Positions 37,508-48,163 are shown, numbered from the stretch's first letter. The stretch: DNA of 64,000 nucleotides from Spiroplasma ixodetis Y32 (GCF_030316605.1 NZ_CP127039.1:1550001-1614000); one strand, 5' to 3'. Notes: a model not told the origin generated them from the letters alone. Translations and numbers: made by a program.

Positions 37508-37561
37508 TTAGAAATATTTATTTATAAGAGTTTAATTTTGTTATAAAGGAAAAAAATAAAT

Positions 37562-37590
37562 ATGAAAAAAGAATGAGTTAAATTAATTAA
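37562..37590 (+). pseudogene. 5' end of an unknown gene, cut by IS1595 copy D
   Basis: MKKEWVKLIN follows AAAGGAAAAAAATAAAT. The next codons would lie beyond copy D, but the far side of that IS has been lost, so the gene is not recoverable here. Confidence 0.45.
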
Positions 37591-38034
37591 CGGACTTCTC
37601 CCCACATGTACTTGTGGAGGAAACAATGAAATTGAATGAGTTCAACAATGCTTTTCAAACAGAACAGGATTGTTTAAAATATATAGCAAGTTTGAAGAAA
37701 AACAAATGTATCATGTGTTCTTGAACAAGTTTGAATACTTCTAATTTAAGAAGAATAAGATGTTTGAAATTTCATCAAACATTTAGTATTCTTCATGGCA
37801 CCATTTTTTACAAGTCACAAACACCTTTAAGATTTTGATTTTATCTCATCTTTAGATGAATAAACACCAAACATGGAATTACATCAACTGATGTTGCAAA
37901 AGAATTGGGTGTGACTTTGAAAACTGCTTGAAGAATGGGTCATGAAATCAGAAATCGTATTGCCAAACAAGAACATCAATTTATTGTTGAGGGCATAGTG
38001 CAAATGGATGAAATGTATCTTTCACATATGGGTT
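37591..38034 (+). mobile_element. IS1595-type element, copy D (5' half)
   Basis: It starts after TTAATTAA, carries the transposase start at 37626 to MYLSHMG, and is cut in the MGFKKQ codons by IS3 copy 4. It has the RCLKF change also seen in copy C. Confidence 0.9.
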
Positions 38035-38815
38035 GGCATTGGTTAGATAAGTTTACTTTCTTGTCTTCAAATCTGTACAAATTGGTTTGGAGACATTTTT
38101 AATCGTAAAATCATTCTATCATTATTTCATCAGTTAATAAATTTTCTTAATGCTTCTGTGAAATGTTTAATGCTATTAAACTTGTTACCAAACATAATTT
38201 TAAAATCTCTTTTGATTCAGCGATTTAAACATTCACTTACTTGGTTGCCTTTAAATCCTGATAAACTTTTTGAATGAATTAAAGTTTTACTTTTATTAAA
38301 ACTATTTGTAACTATTTTACTAGTATTACCTGAACCTAAATCAGACTGGATAAATGTTGCAAATATTTTATGTTCTTTACGACTTTCCTTTGTTACTTGA
38401 TTAAGAACATTTAAAATGGTTATTGCATTTTCACTTTTATTAATTTTTCAACCAACTATAGCATTACTATTCATATCTGTAGCAATTTCTAATAATAATT
38501 TAGTTTTTTTATTATTAATAATTAATTCTTTAAATCAAGTACCATCGATGCCAACTTTTTCAAGATAAGTATTACTGGTAAAATTACGTTTTAATAAATC
38601 TTGGAAATTTGATTTTAAGGCATTAGATTTCGCTCTACGCTGTTTTTTGGGTTTGGTTAATAGTTTTTGATATTATTATCTTCTAATAACCTCCTAATGC
38701 TGTTTTTACTGCATTTAAGATTGGTGTTGTTTTTCTTTAATTCTAATCTCACCTTTTCTAAACTAGTAATTTTAATTATTTTATCTTTGTTGCTAATAAC
38801 AACAATTTTATTTAA
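38035..38815 (-). mobile_element. IS3-type element, copy 4 (3' half, relic)
   Basis: It holds the transposase C-terminal catalytic part in reverse. A two-base insertion near 38667 breaks the frame, and the element stops at ATTTTATTTAA, where the Nudix-SLOG gene begins. Confidence 0.88.
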
Positions 38816-38821
38816 GGCTTT

Positions 38822-39955
38822 ATGCATGGTGTTGAAGAACCTTGATGTAATAACAAAGGTGTTGCAATATTACCATTTATAATTAAAGATGATGGTAGTT
38901 GTTATTTTATGCAAACATGTGAGAGTAATCCTTTATTTAATAAAAATAAGTTGGGTAAATATAGTTCAATTACTGGTGGAGTGGAAAATAATAATCCTTT
39001 GGAAACAGTTTATAATGAAATGTTAGAAGAAACTGGCATTTTTTTAACAAAAGATACACCTATTTATTTTTTAGGTACTCATTATACTTCAAAAATAAGC
39101 ACTAAAGTATGATATTATTATGCAATTGATTTAACTGCACTTAATTTGGATATTAATGATAAATATTATGGTTATGGCGATGGAACAATAGGAGAAAATA
39201 GTTTATATAGTAAATTTATTCCTGAAACAGAATTACGGTTTTCAAACGATTCTTTTTCTCTTACAATTTATGGTAAGTTATTCAATTCTATAAGTCACAA
39301 TTGTTTTAAAAACATTAATTTTAAAACATTATTAAACAATTATTGCGATTCAAAAGCAGAAATATTTAATTCTGCAACTAATAATAACTTGAAGAGAAAT
39401 ATTTTTATTTCGGGTATAGCTAATAATTATGAAGAATTTGGTACTATAAAGAAAAATAAAAAATTTGTATTTGATTTATCAAATTTCTTATGTAAAAAAA
39501 ATAAGAAAATAATAAATGCATTTGGAATCGGCGTTGGTGATGAAATAGTAAGTGGTGCTGTTAAGTATTCTAAAGAAAATAGTATTGCTTTGGATAAAAT
39601 TCTTGATATATGACCATTTCCTCAACAACTTAAAAAAAGTTGACCAGAATATTGTAATCAGTTAATAGATAAAGCAGACATTGTACTATTTATTTTTGGT
39701 AATAAAATGGATGAAAATAATAATATTGTTTTATCAAAAGGTGTATTAAATGAATTTGAAATTGCTAGAAATAAAAATAAAATAATAATTCCTATAGCTT
39801 CAACTGGTTATGATGCTAAACAAATATTTATAAAAATAGAAAATGATATAGAAAATTTTAAATATTTAAAAGATTATTTACATGTTCTTAAGAATGAAAA
39901 AAATGCTGCAAAGATAGTTAAAACTATTATGCAAATTTTAGATAATATTAACTAG
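38822..39955 (+). CDS. Nudix-like / ThsA-type SLOG fusion protein
   Basis: A 377-residue frame. Residues about 12-160 look like a Nudix domain: GVAILPFIIKDDGSCYFM strand, then the box GGVENNNPLETVYNEMLEET (52-71), two residues short in the first loop but retaining NExLEE. Residues 193-377 match the SLOG domain of Thoeris ThsA: FISGIANNYEEFG, AFGIGVGDEIVSGAVKY, DIWPFPQQLKKSWPEYC, IVLFIFGNKMD, GVLNEFEIA and IPIASTGYDAKQIF. In ThsA this domain binds a cyclic ADP-ribose signal and controls a SIR2 NADase; here a Nudix module takes that place. The frame is intact, with TGA Trp codons. ATG 38822 lacks a ribosome site and lies 6 nt after an IS relic, so the extreme N-terminus may be lost. No TIR-type ThsB is visible nearby. 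Confidence 0.75.
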
Positions 39956-39965
39956 TAATATTTAT

Positions 39966-40197
39966 TTATATTTTATTTCTTGGTGGTAATTGTGGAGGCG
40001 TACCACTTCCAATTGGACTTAGTTGTCCTAAATAATTAATAAAATGGTAATCTCATTTTTCAGAAACTAAATCACCAGTATTTTTTTCATTTTTATTTTT
40101 ATCAATAGTTTCATAAATATGATTTATATTTTGATTGATAGATGATGAGATAATATTTTTAATACTAATTCAAAAGGAATATAGTTGCTGTTCATAA
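39966..40197 (-). pseudogene. C-terminal remnant of an unknown protein
   Basis: Open from about FYEQQLYSFWISIKNIISSS to GQLSPIGSGTPPQLPPRNKI and TAA 39966. Upstream frames are closed by stops, so the 5' part is gone. Convergent with the Nudix-SLOG gene. Not recognised. Confidence 0.4.
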
Positions 40198-40443
40198 AAT
40201 GTTAACACCAATTTCTAATATTTTAATTTTTAACAATTTTTAAAAAATTATATCATAATAATTTTTATTTGATAATGAAATGTTTAGTAATTTTTTATTA
40301 TATTATTCAATAATTTTTTTAATGTTTTTAGAAACTTATGTATATTTTTGTTAATAATAAACTTTCTGTTGATATACTATATATAATTATATTATGTTTA
40401 AAATTAATCAAAAATTTTAATTATAAAAGGCAGGAAATTAAGT
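40198..40443. promoter_or_regulatory. upstream region of hprK
   Basis: A TATAAT at 40382-40387 is the best -10 candidate, with no good -35 at the right spacing. AAGGCAGG at about 40428 is the ribosome site. The rest is AT-rich with no gene. Confidence 0.4.
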
Positions 40444-41391
40444 ATGGAAAACCTTAGTGTTGGCGAAATAGTAACAAAATTTAATTTAACAATTTTATAT
40501 ATTAATCCCAAAATTCCAATTGAAAAAAGAATTATTACTAATATTGGTACTAATCGTGGTGGTTTAGAGTTAACAGGATTTAAAACTAAACAAATCTCAC
40601 GTAGTCGTCGTATAATTTTATTAAGCAGTAAAGAAAGCGAATATATTTCCTCTTTACCAAAAACAGAATTTAAGAACCATTTTAGTAATATTTTAGAAGA
40701 TCATATTCCTGCTATTTTTGTAACACCTAATTTTAAATTTAAAAAAGAATTATGTGACTGTGCTAAAGCGATTAATTCAACAGTTCCAATTATTGAAGTA
40801 TTATTTTTTACTTCTGAATTTGCAGCAACAGTTTCTACGTATATTGTTGAACGTTTATCTGAATCTAAACGTTTACATGGTACTTTAGTAAATATTTTTG
40901 GTTATGGTGTCCTAATTACAGGTGAAAGTGGTATTGGTAAATCAGAAACAACATTAGATTTATTACGTAATGGGCACTTATTTGTTGGTGATGATAGTAT
41001 TGATATTTTAAAAGTCAATAATAAAATTGTAGGAAAAGTTAATCCGATTATTAAAAATTTAATTGAAATTAGAGGAATAGGTATCCTAGATATTACCAAA
41101 ATGTATGGATATCATGTTATAATGCATGAGAGTCAAGTAAGTTTAATTATTAATTTAATTAGAATTGAAAATGATGGTTGAACTAAAGTTGATCGACTTG
41201 GTGATCATAATAACTTTGATGTTTTTTTTGAAATTAAAGTGCCTAAAATAATTATTCCTGTTAGTCCAGGAAGAAATTTAGCTGATTTAATTGAAGCAGC
41301 AGTTATTAGTTTAAAGTTAAAAGATGAAGGTCAAGACGCTACTGCTAGTTTTCAAAAACAAATAATTAGAAATTTAACAAAAAAGAAATAA
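40444..41391 (+). CDS. hprK: HPr kinase/phosphorylase
   Basis: HprK phosphorylates and dephosphorylates Ser46 of HPr, linking PTS activity to carbon regulation. The 315-residue protein has the N-terminal HPr(Ser) kinase domain (MENLSVGEIVTKFNLTILYI), the P-loop LITGESGIGKSETTLDLL (about 157-174) and the C-terminal signature IEIRGIGILDITKMYG. Normal length. It heads hprK-lgt-trxB-whiA, a gene order kept in many Firmicutes and Mollicutes. It links functionally to the fruA PTS at the window start. Confidence 0.96.
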
Positions 41392-41424
41392 TTTAATAAT
41401 TAAATTATCAAAAAGGAAAAAAAT

Positions 41425-42627
41425 ATGATTAATGATGATGGATACAATAGTTTAATTACCGATATTCCGGGAACGGGAATTCATATTTATTCGGTATTAA
41501 TGGCAGTAGGGTTTTTAACTGCTGTCATTGCTTCATGAATAAAATTATATCGTCGTAATATTCCAACTAAAACTTTAGAATGAGGAACATTAGTTATTGC
41601 ATTAGCAGGATTAATAGGAGCAAGAGCATGATATGTTCTTAATAATACTAGCACAATTGAAAATGCACTTGATGTAGTTGCCGTTTGAAGAGGTGGTATG
41701 GCAATTGAAGGAGGCGTTACAGTTGGAATGATAGTAGGGTTCTTTATTTTTTATCGTACTTCAAAACAGTTACAAATTTCAATGTGAGTTTTTATTGATT
41801 GTATTGTTCCAAATATTTTATTAGGTCAAGCGATTGGTAGATGAGGTAATTTTTTTAATCAAGAATTACTAGGAACTGATGTTGGTCATCCTTTCAGCTG
41901 GTTACCAACATGAATAAATAATCATTTACATTATGGTTTTAATAGCGATAAACCAGATCCTGTTGCTGTTTATCGTCAACCTTTATTTTTATATGAGTCA
42001 TTATCTTCATTATTTGGTTGATTCTTTTTAACGTTTTTTGTAGCAAAAACAGGACAAATATTTGGTAAAAAACCATGAAAATTAGATTCTTCGCAATTTA
42101 TTTCGCCTTTAAAGACTAATCCAATTGTTGGAAAAGATTTTTTAAAACCTTGAACGGTTATTAAAAAAATTCATGGATATCGTAAATTTAAATATAAAAG
42201 TTGAAAACAAGCATATTTTGATTTTACACCCAATAAGAATAGTGTTAAAATTGTTGAAAAAATACCTTGAAAAGATGTTAAAACACATTCAAAAGTTAAA
42301 TCAAAGATAAAAAAATGATATTTAAAGATTAAATATAATATGCAACCACATTCTAAATCTTTAAATACTATGTATAATCCTAATAATTATCGAGTAACGT
42401 ATGCAGGAGTATCAGGTAGTTTATACTTTGTCTTTTATGGTATTATTAGAATGATTTTAGAACCACTTCGTGATAATAGAGACATTATGAAAATAGCCAA
42501 TGTTTCAACTTCAATGATAGTTTCTGGAATGTGAATTATTTTAGGTATTATTTTAGTAATATTTGCACAAATTATTGCACCATCAAGATTTCGTAAAGGA
42601 GAATGATTATATGAAAAATCATACTAA
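41425..42627 (+). CDS. lgt: prolipoprotein diacylglyceryl transferase
   Basis: Lgt transfers diacylglycerol from phosphatidylglycerol to the lipobox Cys of prolipoproteins. At 400 residues it is about 115 longer than usual. Seven membrane spans are interrupted by a basic cytoplasmic insertion (about residues 220-325, SSQFISPLKTNPIVGKDFL to HSKSLNTMYNPNN). The Lgt signature is seen as ILLGQAIGRWGNFFNQELLG, with the essential HxxY-like region IHIYSVLMAVG and the late REP-like YGIIRMILEPLRDNRD. Many TGA Trp codons. The stop overlaps the trxB start by 17 nt. Confidence 0.93.
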
Positions 42628-43576
42628 TAAAGAAAATAAATATGATTATGATTTAGTACTTATTGGTGGTGGTCCAGCAGGAATGACAGCTGCTATTTAT
42701 GCACAAAGAGCAAATCTTAAAACTGTGATTATTGAAAAATATATTGTTGGTGGAAAAATGATTAAAACTTCTGAAATTGAAAATTATCCAGGTTATGATT
42801 ATATTTTAGGGCCTGAATTATCAGAAAAAATGCAAAAGCAAGTTGAGAAACTACAAGTTGAATTTGTTACTGATGAAGTTATTAAAATTACAGATAGTGA
42901 AAATCATAAAATTAAAACAGTCCTTTTAAGTAGTGGTGATGTTCTTATTGCTAAAGGAGTAATTATAGCTACTGGTTCATTAGAACGTAAAATTGGTGTT
43001 CCTGGTGAAGAAGAATATGCTAATCGTGGTGTTTCTTATTGTGCTGTTTGTGATGGTGCTTTATTTAAGAATAAAATTATTAGTGTAGTTGGCGGTGGTT
43101 ATGCTGCTTGTGAAGAATCTTTATATTTAACAAGATTTACTAATAAAGTTAATCTTATTCATCGTCGTCATCAATTTCGTGCTGATGATAAAACCGTTAA
43201 TAAAGTTAAAAATAATGAAAATATTAATTTAATAACTGATCATGTTGTATTAAAAGTATTAGGTACTGAGGATAAGAAAAAAGTAGGTAAATTAGAAATT
43301 CAAAATATTAAAACTAAGGAAATTAGTGAAATTACTACTGATGCCTTATTTCCTTATATTGGTTCTGATCCTGTTACAAAATTTGTTAAAGATTTAGATA
43401 TTTGCGATAGCAATGGTTATATTATAGTTAATGATAAGTGTCAAACTAAAATCCCAGGATTATATGCAGCTGGTGATGTAATTGCTAAAAATTTAAGACA
43501 AATAGTAACGGCTGTTAACGATGGAGCGATTGCAGCACAATATTTAATAAATTTTATTGATAATTTTAATGAATAA
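42611..43576 (+). CDS. trxB: thioredoxin-disulfide reductase
   Basis: This FAD/NADPH enzyme reduces thioredoxin. The 321-residue protein has the FAD motif YDLVLIGGGPAGMTAAIYAQ, the redox-active CAVC (about 144-147, in VSYCAVCDGALF), the NADPH motif ISVVGGGYAACEESLYLTRF, and the C-terminal FAD motif PGLYAAGDVIAKNLRQI. I chose ATG 42611 because GGAG lies upstream and an earlier in-frame ATG (42563) is inside lgt without a ribosome site. Overlap with lgt implies coupled translation. Confidence 0.96.
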   Translation: MKNHTNKENKYDYDLVLIGGGPAGMTAAIYAQRANLKTVIIEKYIVGGKMIKTSEIENYPGYDYILGPELSEKMQKQVEKLQVEFVTDEVIKITDSENHKIKTVLLSSGDVLIAKGVIIATGSLERKIGVPGEEEYANRGVSYCAVCDGALFKNKIISVVGGGYAACEESLYLTRFTNKVNLIHRRHQFRADDKTVNKVKNNENINLITDHVVLKVLGTEDKKKVGKLEIQNIKTKEISEITTDALFPYIGSDPVTKFVKDLDICDSNGYIIVNDKCQTKIPGLYAAGDVIAKNLRQIVTAVNDGAIAAQYLINFIDNFNE

Positions 43577-43599
43577 AGTGTACAATTGAGGTGATAGTA

Positions 43600-44547
43600 A
43601 TGATATCATTTACAACAAGTGTAAAAGATGAAATCTGTCAAAAAAGTTTTAAAAATTGTTGTCAGAAATCTTTGCTATCAGCATATTCGCTTATTAATGG
43701 TAAGATTACAAATTCAGATAAAATAAATAATGAGATTATTATTCATAGTTTTCATAACAAAACCACTAGGTTAATATATAAATTTTTAAAAAATCAATAT
43801 AAAGACGTAAAATTGATAGTTATGGTGGATGTTTTAAATAAATTTGAGCGTCCAAAGGTGTATAATATTCGTATTAATAATAAAATTGATTTTATTATTA
43901 ATGATTTAATGCTTCAAGATAAATATCTTTTTATTGAGAAAGAAGCTATGCACCAGCATATAATAAAAGAGCATTGTATAAGAGCGTATATCGCAGGAAT
44001 CTTCCTTGTAGTTGGCAGTATCAATTCTCCTTCAACACCTAACTACCATTTGGAATTACAATTTCATAATGATATGTTGGCTAAAAAAATTAAAAATATT
44101 TTATTACAAACTTTTAAATTAAACTTTAAAACAATAAAACGTCGTAATAAAACGGTGCTTTATCTAAAAAAATCTAATGTAATTTCTGACTTTTTAAAAA
44201 TAATTGATTGTCCACAAGCAGTTTTCGCTTTTGAAGATAAACGCATTTCACGAGAATTATTTAATAATATTAATCGTTTTAATAATATTGATATTTCTAA
44301 TCAACAAAAAATTTTAAATGCTGGAGACCAGCAAGTTATAATGATTTCTGTTTTAAAGGATAAAAAACTTTTCAAAGCGTTGTCATTAAAAGCTCAAATT
44401 ATTTCAAATTTAAGATTAAAAAATCCTGAAGCATCACTTTCAGAATTGGGTGAACTTTACTATCAAGAAACTGGTTTTGTCATTACTAAGTCTGGGGTTA
44501 ATCATTTAATTCGCGAAATTAAGAAAAAGTATCAAGAAACATTGTAA
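43600..44547 (+). CDS. whiA: WhiA-family DNA-binding protein
   Basis: WhiA joins a LAGLIDADG-like domain to a C-terminal HTH; in Firmicutes it affects chromosome segregation and division. The 315-residue protein begins MISFTTSVKDEICQKSFKNC, has RAYIAGIFLVVGSINSPSTP (family block), and ends in LRLKNPEASLSELGELYY and SGVNHLIREIKKK. I chose ATG 43600 because GAGGTGAT lies just upstream; a GTG at 43591 is possible. The order trxB-whiA supports the assignment. Confidence 0.94.
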   Translation: MISFTTSVKDEICQKSFKNCCQKSLLSAYSLINGKITNSDKINNEIIIHSFHNKTTRLIYKFLKNQYKDVKLIVMVDVLNKFERPKVYNIRINNKIDFIINDLMLQDKYLFIEKEAMHQHIIKEHCIRAYIAGIFLVVGSINSPSTPNYHLELQFHNDMLAKKIKNILLQTFKLNFKTIKRRNKTVLYLKKSNVISDFLKIIDCPQAVFAFEDKRISRELFNNINRFNNIDISNQQKILNAGDQQVIMISVLKDKKLFKALSLKAQIISNLRLKNPEASLSELGELYYQETGFVITKSGVNHLIREIKKKYQETL

Positions 44548-44581
44548 GTTAATAATAAAAAGTATAAGAGGAGGCCATAGA

Positions 44582-44878
44582 ATGAAAAAGAAAGAAATTT
44601 TAAGCAAAGGTCGTCAAGATTTATTGAATGCTTTTGGAAAACGAATGAAAACTTTACGTAATCAAAAAGGTAGAAAATTTTCACAAGAGAAACTTGGAGA
44701 AGCAAGCGGCCTACATCGTAATTATATTTCTGATGCTGAAAGAGGAACAAGAAACGTATCTTTAGTTGCAATCTTAAAAATAATTAATGGGTTGGATTCA
44801 TCTATTAGTGAGTTTTTTGCTGTAGGGTTTGATAATATTGATACTTCAAATTTATATGACACATTTAGTGTTGAATAA
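44582..44878 (+). CDS. XRE-family transcriptional regulator
   Basis: This 98-residue protein is a single Cro/C1-type HTH: LNAFGKRMKTLRNQKGRKFS, QEKLGEASGLHRNYISDAER and GTRNVSLVAILKIINGLDSS. It has an acidic tail. ATG 44582 follows GGAGGCC. It lies 34 nt after whiA and ends at a strong terminator, so it likely closes the hprK operon. Target genes are unknown. Confidence 0.9.
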   Translation: MKKKEILSKGRQDLLNAFGKRMKTLRNQKGRKFSQEKLGEASGLHRNYISDAERGTRNVSLVAILKIINGLDSSISEFFAVGFDNIDTSNLYDTFSVE

Positions 44879-44898
44879 AATCAATTTAATAGACTTTT

Positions 44899-44931
44899 AG
44901 TAGTACTTTATAAATAAGTACTACTTTTTTA
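44899..44931 (+). terminator. rho-independent terminator of the hprK-whiA-xre operon
   Basis: Stem AGTAGTACTT/AAGTACTACT followed by TTTTTT. Confidence 0.88.
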
Positions 44932-44956
44932 TTATTTTATTTTTTATTAAAAATAA

Positions 44957-45897
44957 CGGACTTCTCCCCACATGTACTTGTGGAGGAAACAATGAAATTG
45001 AATGAGTTCAACAATGCTTTTCAAACAGAACAGGATTGTTTAAAATATATAGCAAGTTTGAAGAAAAACAAATGTATCATGTGTTCTTGAACAAGTTTGA
45101 ATACTTCTAATTTAAGAAGAATAAGATGTTTGAAATGTCATCAAACATTTAGTATTCTTCATGGCACCATTTTTTACAAGTCACAAACACCTTTGAGATT
45201 TTGATTTTATATCATCTTTAGATGAATAAACACCAAACATGGAATTACATCAACTGATGTTGCAAAAGAATTGGGTGTGACTTTGAAAACTGCTTGAAGA
45301 ATGGGTCATGAAATCAGAAATCGTATTGCCAAACAAGAACATCAATTTATTGTTGAGGGCATAGTGCAAATGGATGAAATGTATCTTTCACATATGGGTT
45401 TTAAAAAACAAGGAAGATCTTTGATAAATAAAACATTAATTGTTGGGATTTATGAAAAAACAACCAATAATTTAATTGTGAAAGTAATCAAAAACGCAAA
45501 AAGTAAAAATCTTTTGCAGTTTGCAAGAAACCATATTTCTTCAAAGTGTGATGTACATACTGATTCTTGAAAAGGATATCGTGATTTCAAATCACTTTTC
45601 CCTAATCACAAAACAGTTAACCATCAAGATGGTTATGTTTCAAAAATTGGCGTAAATACCAATCAAATTGAATCAGTATGAAAACATATACGAAGAACAT
45701 TTAAAACACATATCAAAGTTGCAAAACATCATGTTCATTTATATGCCAAAGAAGCTGCATATAAATTCAACAAGATACCTACTTTTGAAACTGTAATGCT
45801 ATGTTTCATTTAAAAATGTGGGGAGAAGTCCGTAGATAGACTTTTCTCAGCATTTATGCGATAAAATTTAAAAATAGTACATAAAGGGAGAAACGCC
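44957..45897 (+). mobile_element. IS1595-type element, copy E
   Basis: 941 bp; duplications AAAAATAA at 44949-44956 and 45898-45905. The right end reads GAGAAACGCC instead of GAGAAAAGCC. It inserted in non-coding DNA. Confidence 0.9.
44992..45813 (+). CDS. IS1595-family transposase (intact)
   Basis: 273 residues with both zinc-ribbon cysteine pairs and the MDEMYLS core. The only notable change is FYIIFRW for FYLIFRW. A candidate active source copy. Confidence 0.9.
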
Positions 45898-46063
45898 AAA
45901 AATAAATTTGAAAAAAGTATTAGTACTTTTTATAAAATTAATTGATATTCACTAGGAATTTTTTTATCTTAATGAAGATTATGACAATTATTCACCTTAT
46001 ATTAGTAATAATTAATCATTAAAATGTTATAATTTAATTATTGATTATCATTAAGGAGTTATT

Positions 46064-46522
46064 ATGACAATAGAAAATACAGAAGTTGAAATTGAAAATG
46101 TTACTACTAATATTGATAATGCTAAAAAAAGAACCTTATCAATTAAGTAGTATTATTTCACCTATATTTGGTCTTAATCATCAAAAAATAACTACGATTC
46201 CAATTAATATTAAAAAAGCCGATAGCAGTTCTAGCACTATTGAGCAATATGTTGATAAAAAAACTAAAGAAAATATTTTTCGTGAAAAAGAAGTACCGTA
46301 TAATAATTCTAGTAATCTTGATAATACTAAAATTGCACAAATTAAAAAAATAGAGAACAACAACAAATATATGATAGTTTACCATCGCGCTATCTAGAAT
46401 TTCGCGATAAAATATTTAAAGAAACTACACCTATTAATTACAATAATGCAAGTAATAATAACGATACAGTTATTACAACTATTGATTTGTTAGTTGATGA
46501 TATTTTAGATGAAAATAAATAG
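46064..46522 (+). pseudogene. unknown Asn/Thr/Ile-rich protein upstream of tyrS, two compensating frameshifts
   Basis: It starts MTIENTEVEIENVTTNIDNA after AAGGAG. In an A-run near 46130 the coding frame moves by one (KKEPYQLSSIISPIFGLNHQ), and near 46345 it returns (REQQQIYDSLPSRYLEFRDK), ending LVDDILDENK. Total about 152 residues. Both breaks lie in A-runs. The 8-nt gap to tyrS implies co-transcription. No family recognised. A TATAAT at 46029-46034 may be its promoter. Confidence 0.5.
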
Positions 46523-46530
46523 GAGATGCT

Positions 46531-48147
46531 ATGAATAATATAATAAAATCCAATATTATTGACGAATTAAAATGACGTAATATCTTAAAAGATATTAGTA
46601 GCATAGATAAAGTAATTAATGCAGGAAAATTAGGAAAAGGAATATATTGTGGTTTTGATCCAAGTAATGATTCATTACATTTAGGCAATTTACTACAAAT
46701 TATTTTATTGCATCGTTTTGCTATATTTGGTTTTCAACCAATTGCTGTTATTGGTGGTACAACGGCAATGATTGGTGATCCAAGTGGTAAAAATAAAGAA
46801 CGTAATTTATTAGATGAAAATGTTTTACAAACTAATGTTAGAAAAATAAAAGAGCAGTTAGTGACATTATTAAGTTATGAAAATATTGATAATTTAACAT
46901 CATTAGAATTAATTAAAACATGTAATTTATTAAATGATAAAGAATATGAAACATTAGAGATGATTATTAAAAGTATTAATCCAAATAATCAATATCAACA
47001 GACTTTAATTAGTATTTTAAAAACATTGCCCTTACCTTGAGAAGAATTAGGATTATCAGCATCATTACTAAAAACTTTATATGAAATTTGTAATTTTGAT
47101 CAAAAGTGAATTACTATGAAAAGTGATTTAAATAATCTTTCCTTTAAACAATTGTTAAATTATTGTAATAGTTATGTAGAAACTTGAATTACATTTTTAA
47201 AATTACCATTGGGAACATTAAACAATAAAATTAAGCCAATTAAAATTATTAATAATCAAACATGATTAGGTCCACTAACAATTACAACTTTTTTGCGTGA
47301 TATTGGTAAGCATTTTAATGTTAATCAAATGTTAGGCAAAGAAATGATTGCTAATCGTTTAAATTCTGGAATTTCTTATACTGAATTTTCTTATATGGTA
47401 TTACAAGCGTATGATTTTTATCATTTATATGAAAAAGAGCAATGTTATATTCAATCTGGTGGTAGTGATCAATGAGGAAATATTACTGCCGGTTTAGATT
47501 TAATTAGAAAACAAAAAGGTGATGAACATCATGCTGCCGGTATTACTATTAATTTATTAACTAAATCTAATGGTGAAAAATTTGGTAAAAGCGAAAAAGG
47601 TGCTATATTTTTAAATAGTAAAAAAACTTCACCTTATGAGTTATATCAATTTTTATTTAATCAAGAAGATAAAGATTTGCCTACTTTTTTTAATTCTTTA
47701 ACTTTATTTAGTGAAGAACAAATAGCAAAAATTTTAGTAATTCATAACAGTGATGTTAAGCAACATTATGGACAAAAGATTTTAGCAGCTTTATTAACAG
47801 TATTTATTCATAAATTAAATGGATATTTTAGTGCTATTAATATTACTAATGCTTTTTTCCACGATCGGATTCATCAAATGAAATCATCTGAGATTTTACA
47901 GGTTTTAAAAGATGTACCACATTTTAATCTTAATCATAATGAACAAATAATTGATTTTTTAGTTAATAATCAAATTTGTAATTCAAAAAGAATAGCAAGA
48001 GAACTAATTATGCAAGGTTCAATTGTCGTTAATGGTGAAAAAATTACCAATATAAATTTTCTTATTAGTAAAAAAAACGCAATTAATAATCAAGTAACAG
48101 TTATTAAAAAAGGTAAGCGTCATTATTTTATAGTTGTTCATAAATAA
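46531..48147 (+). CDS. tyrS: tyrosyl-tRNA synthetase with large internal insertion
   Basis: TyrRS charges tRNA-Tyr. Class I motifs: HLGN (residues 50-53), [36 protein letters not shown], and the KMSKS equivalent KFGKSEKG (about 350), then an S4-like C-terminus ([20 protein letters not shown]). At 538 residues it is about 120 longer than normal. Residues about 115-235 ([20 protein letters not shown] to [11 protein letters not shown]) are inserted in the Rossmann fold just before the conserved [20 protein letters not shown]. The frame is intact with TGA Trp codons. ATG 46531 follows AGGAG. Confidence 0.93.
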
Positions 48148-48163
48148 GGAAGGGTATTTAAAT

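Noticed and set aside
38822-38850. An alternative start of the Nudix protein inside the IS3 relic
   Set aside because: The upstream in-frame codons belong to the antisense of the transposase and lack a ribosome site.
44532-44771. Minus-strand frame opposite the XRE regulator
   Set aside because: Antisense to a clear HTH protein; no ribosome site.
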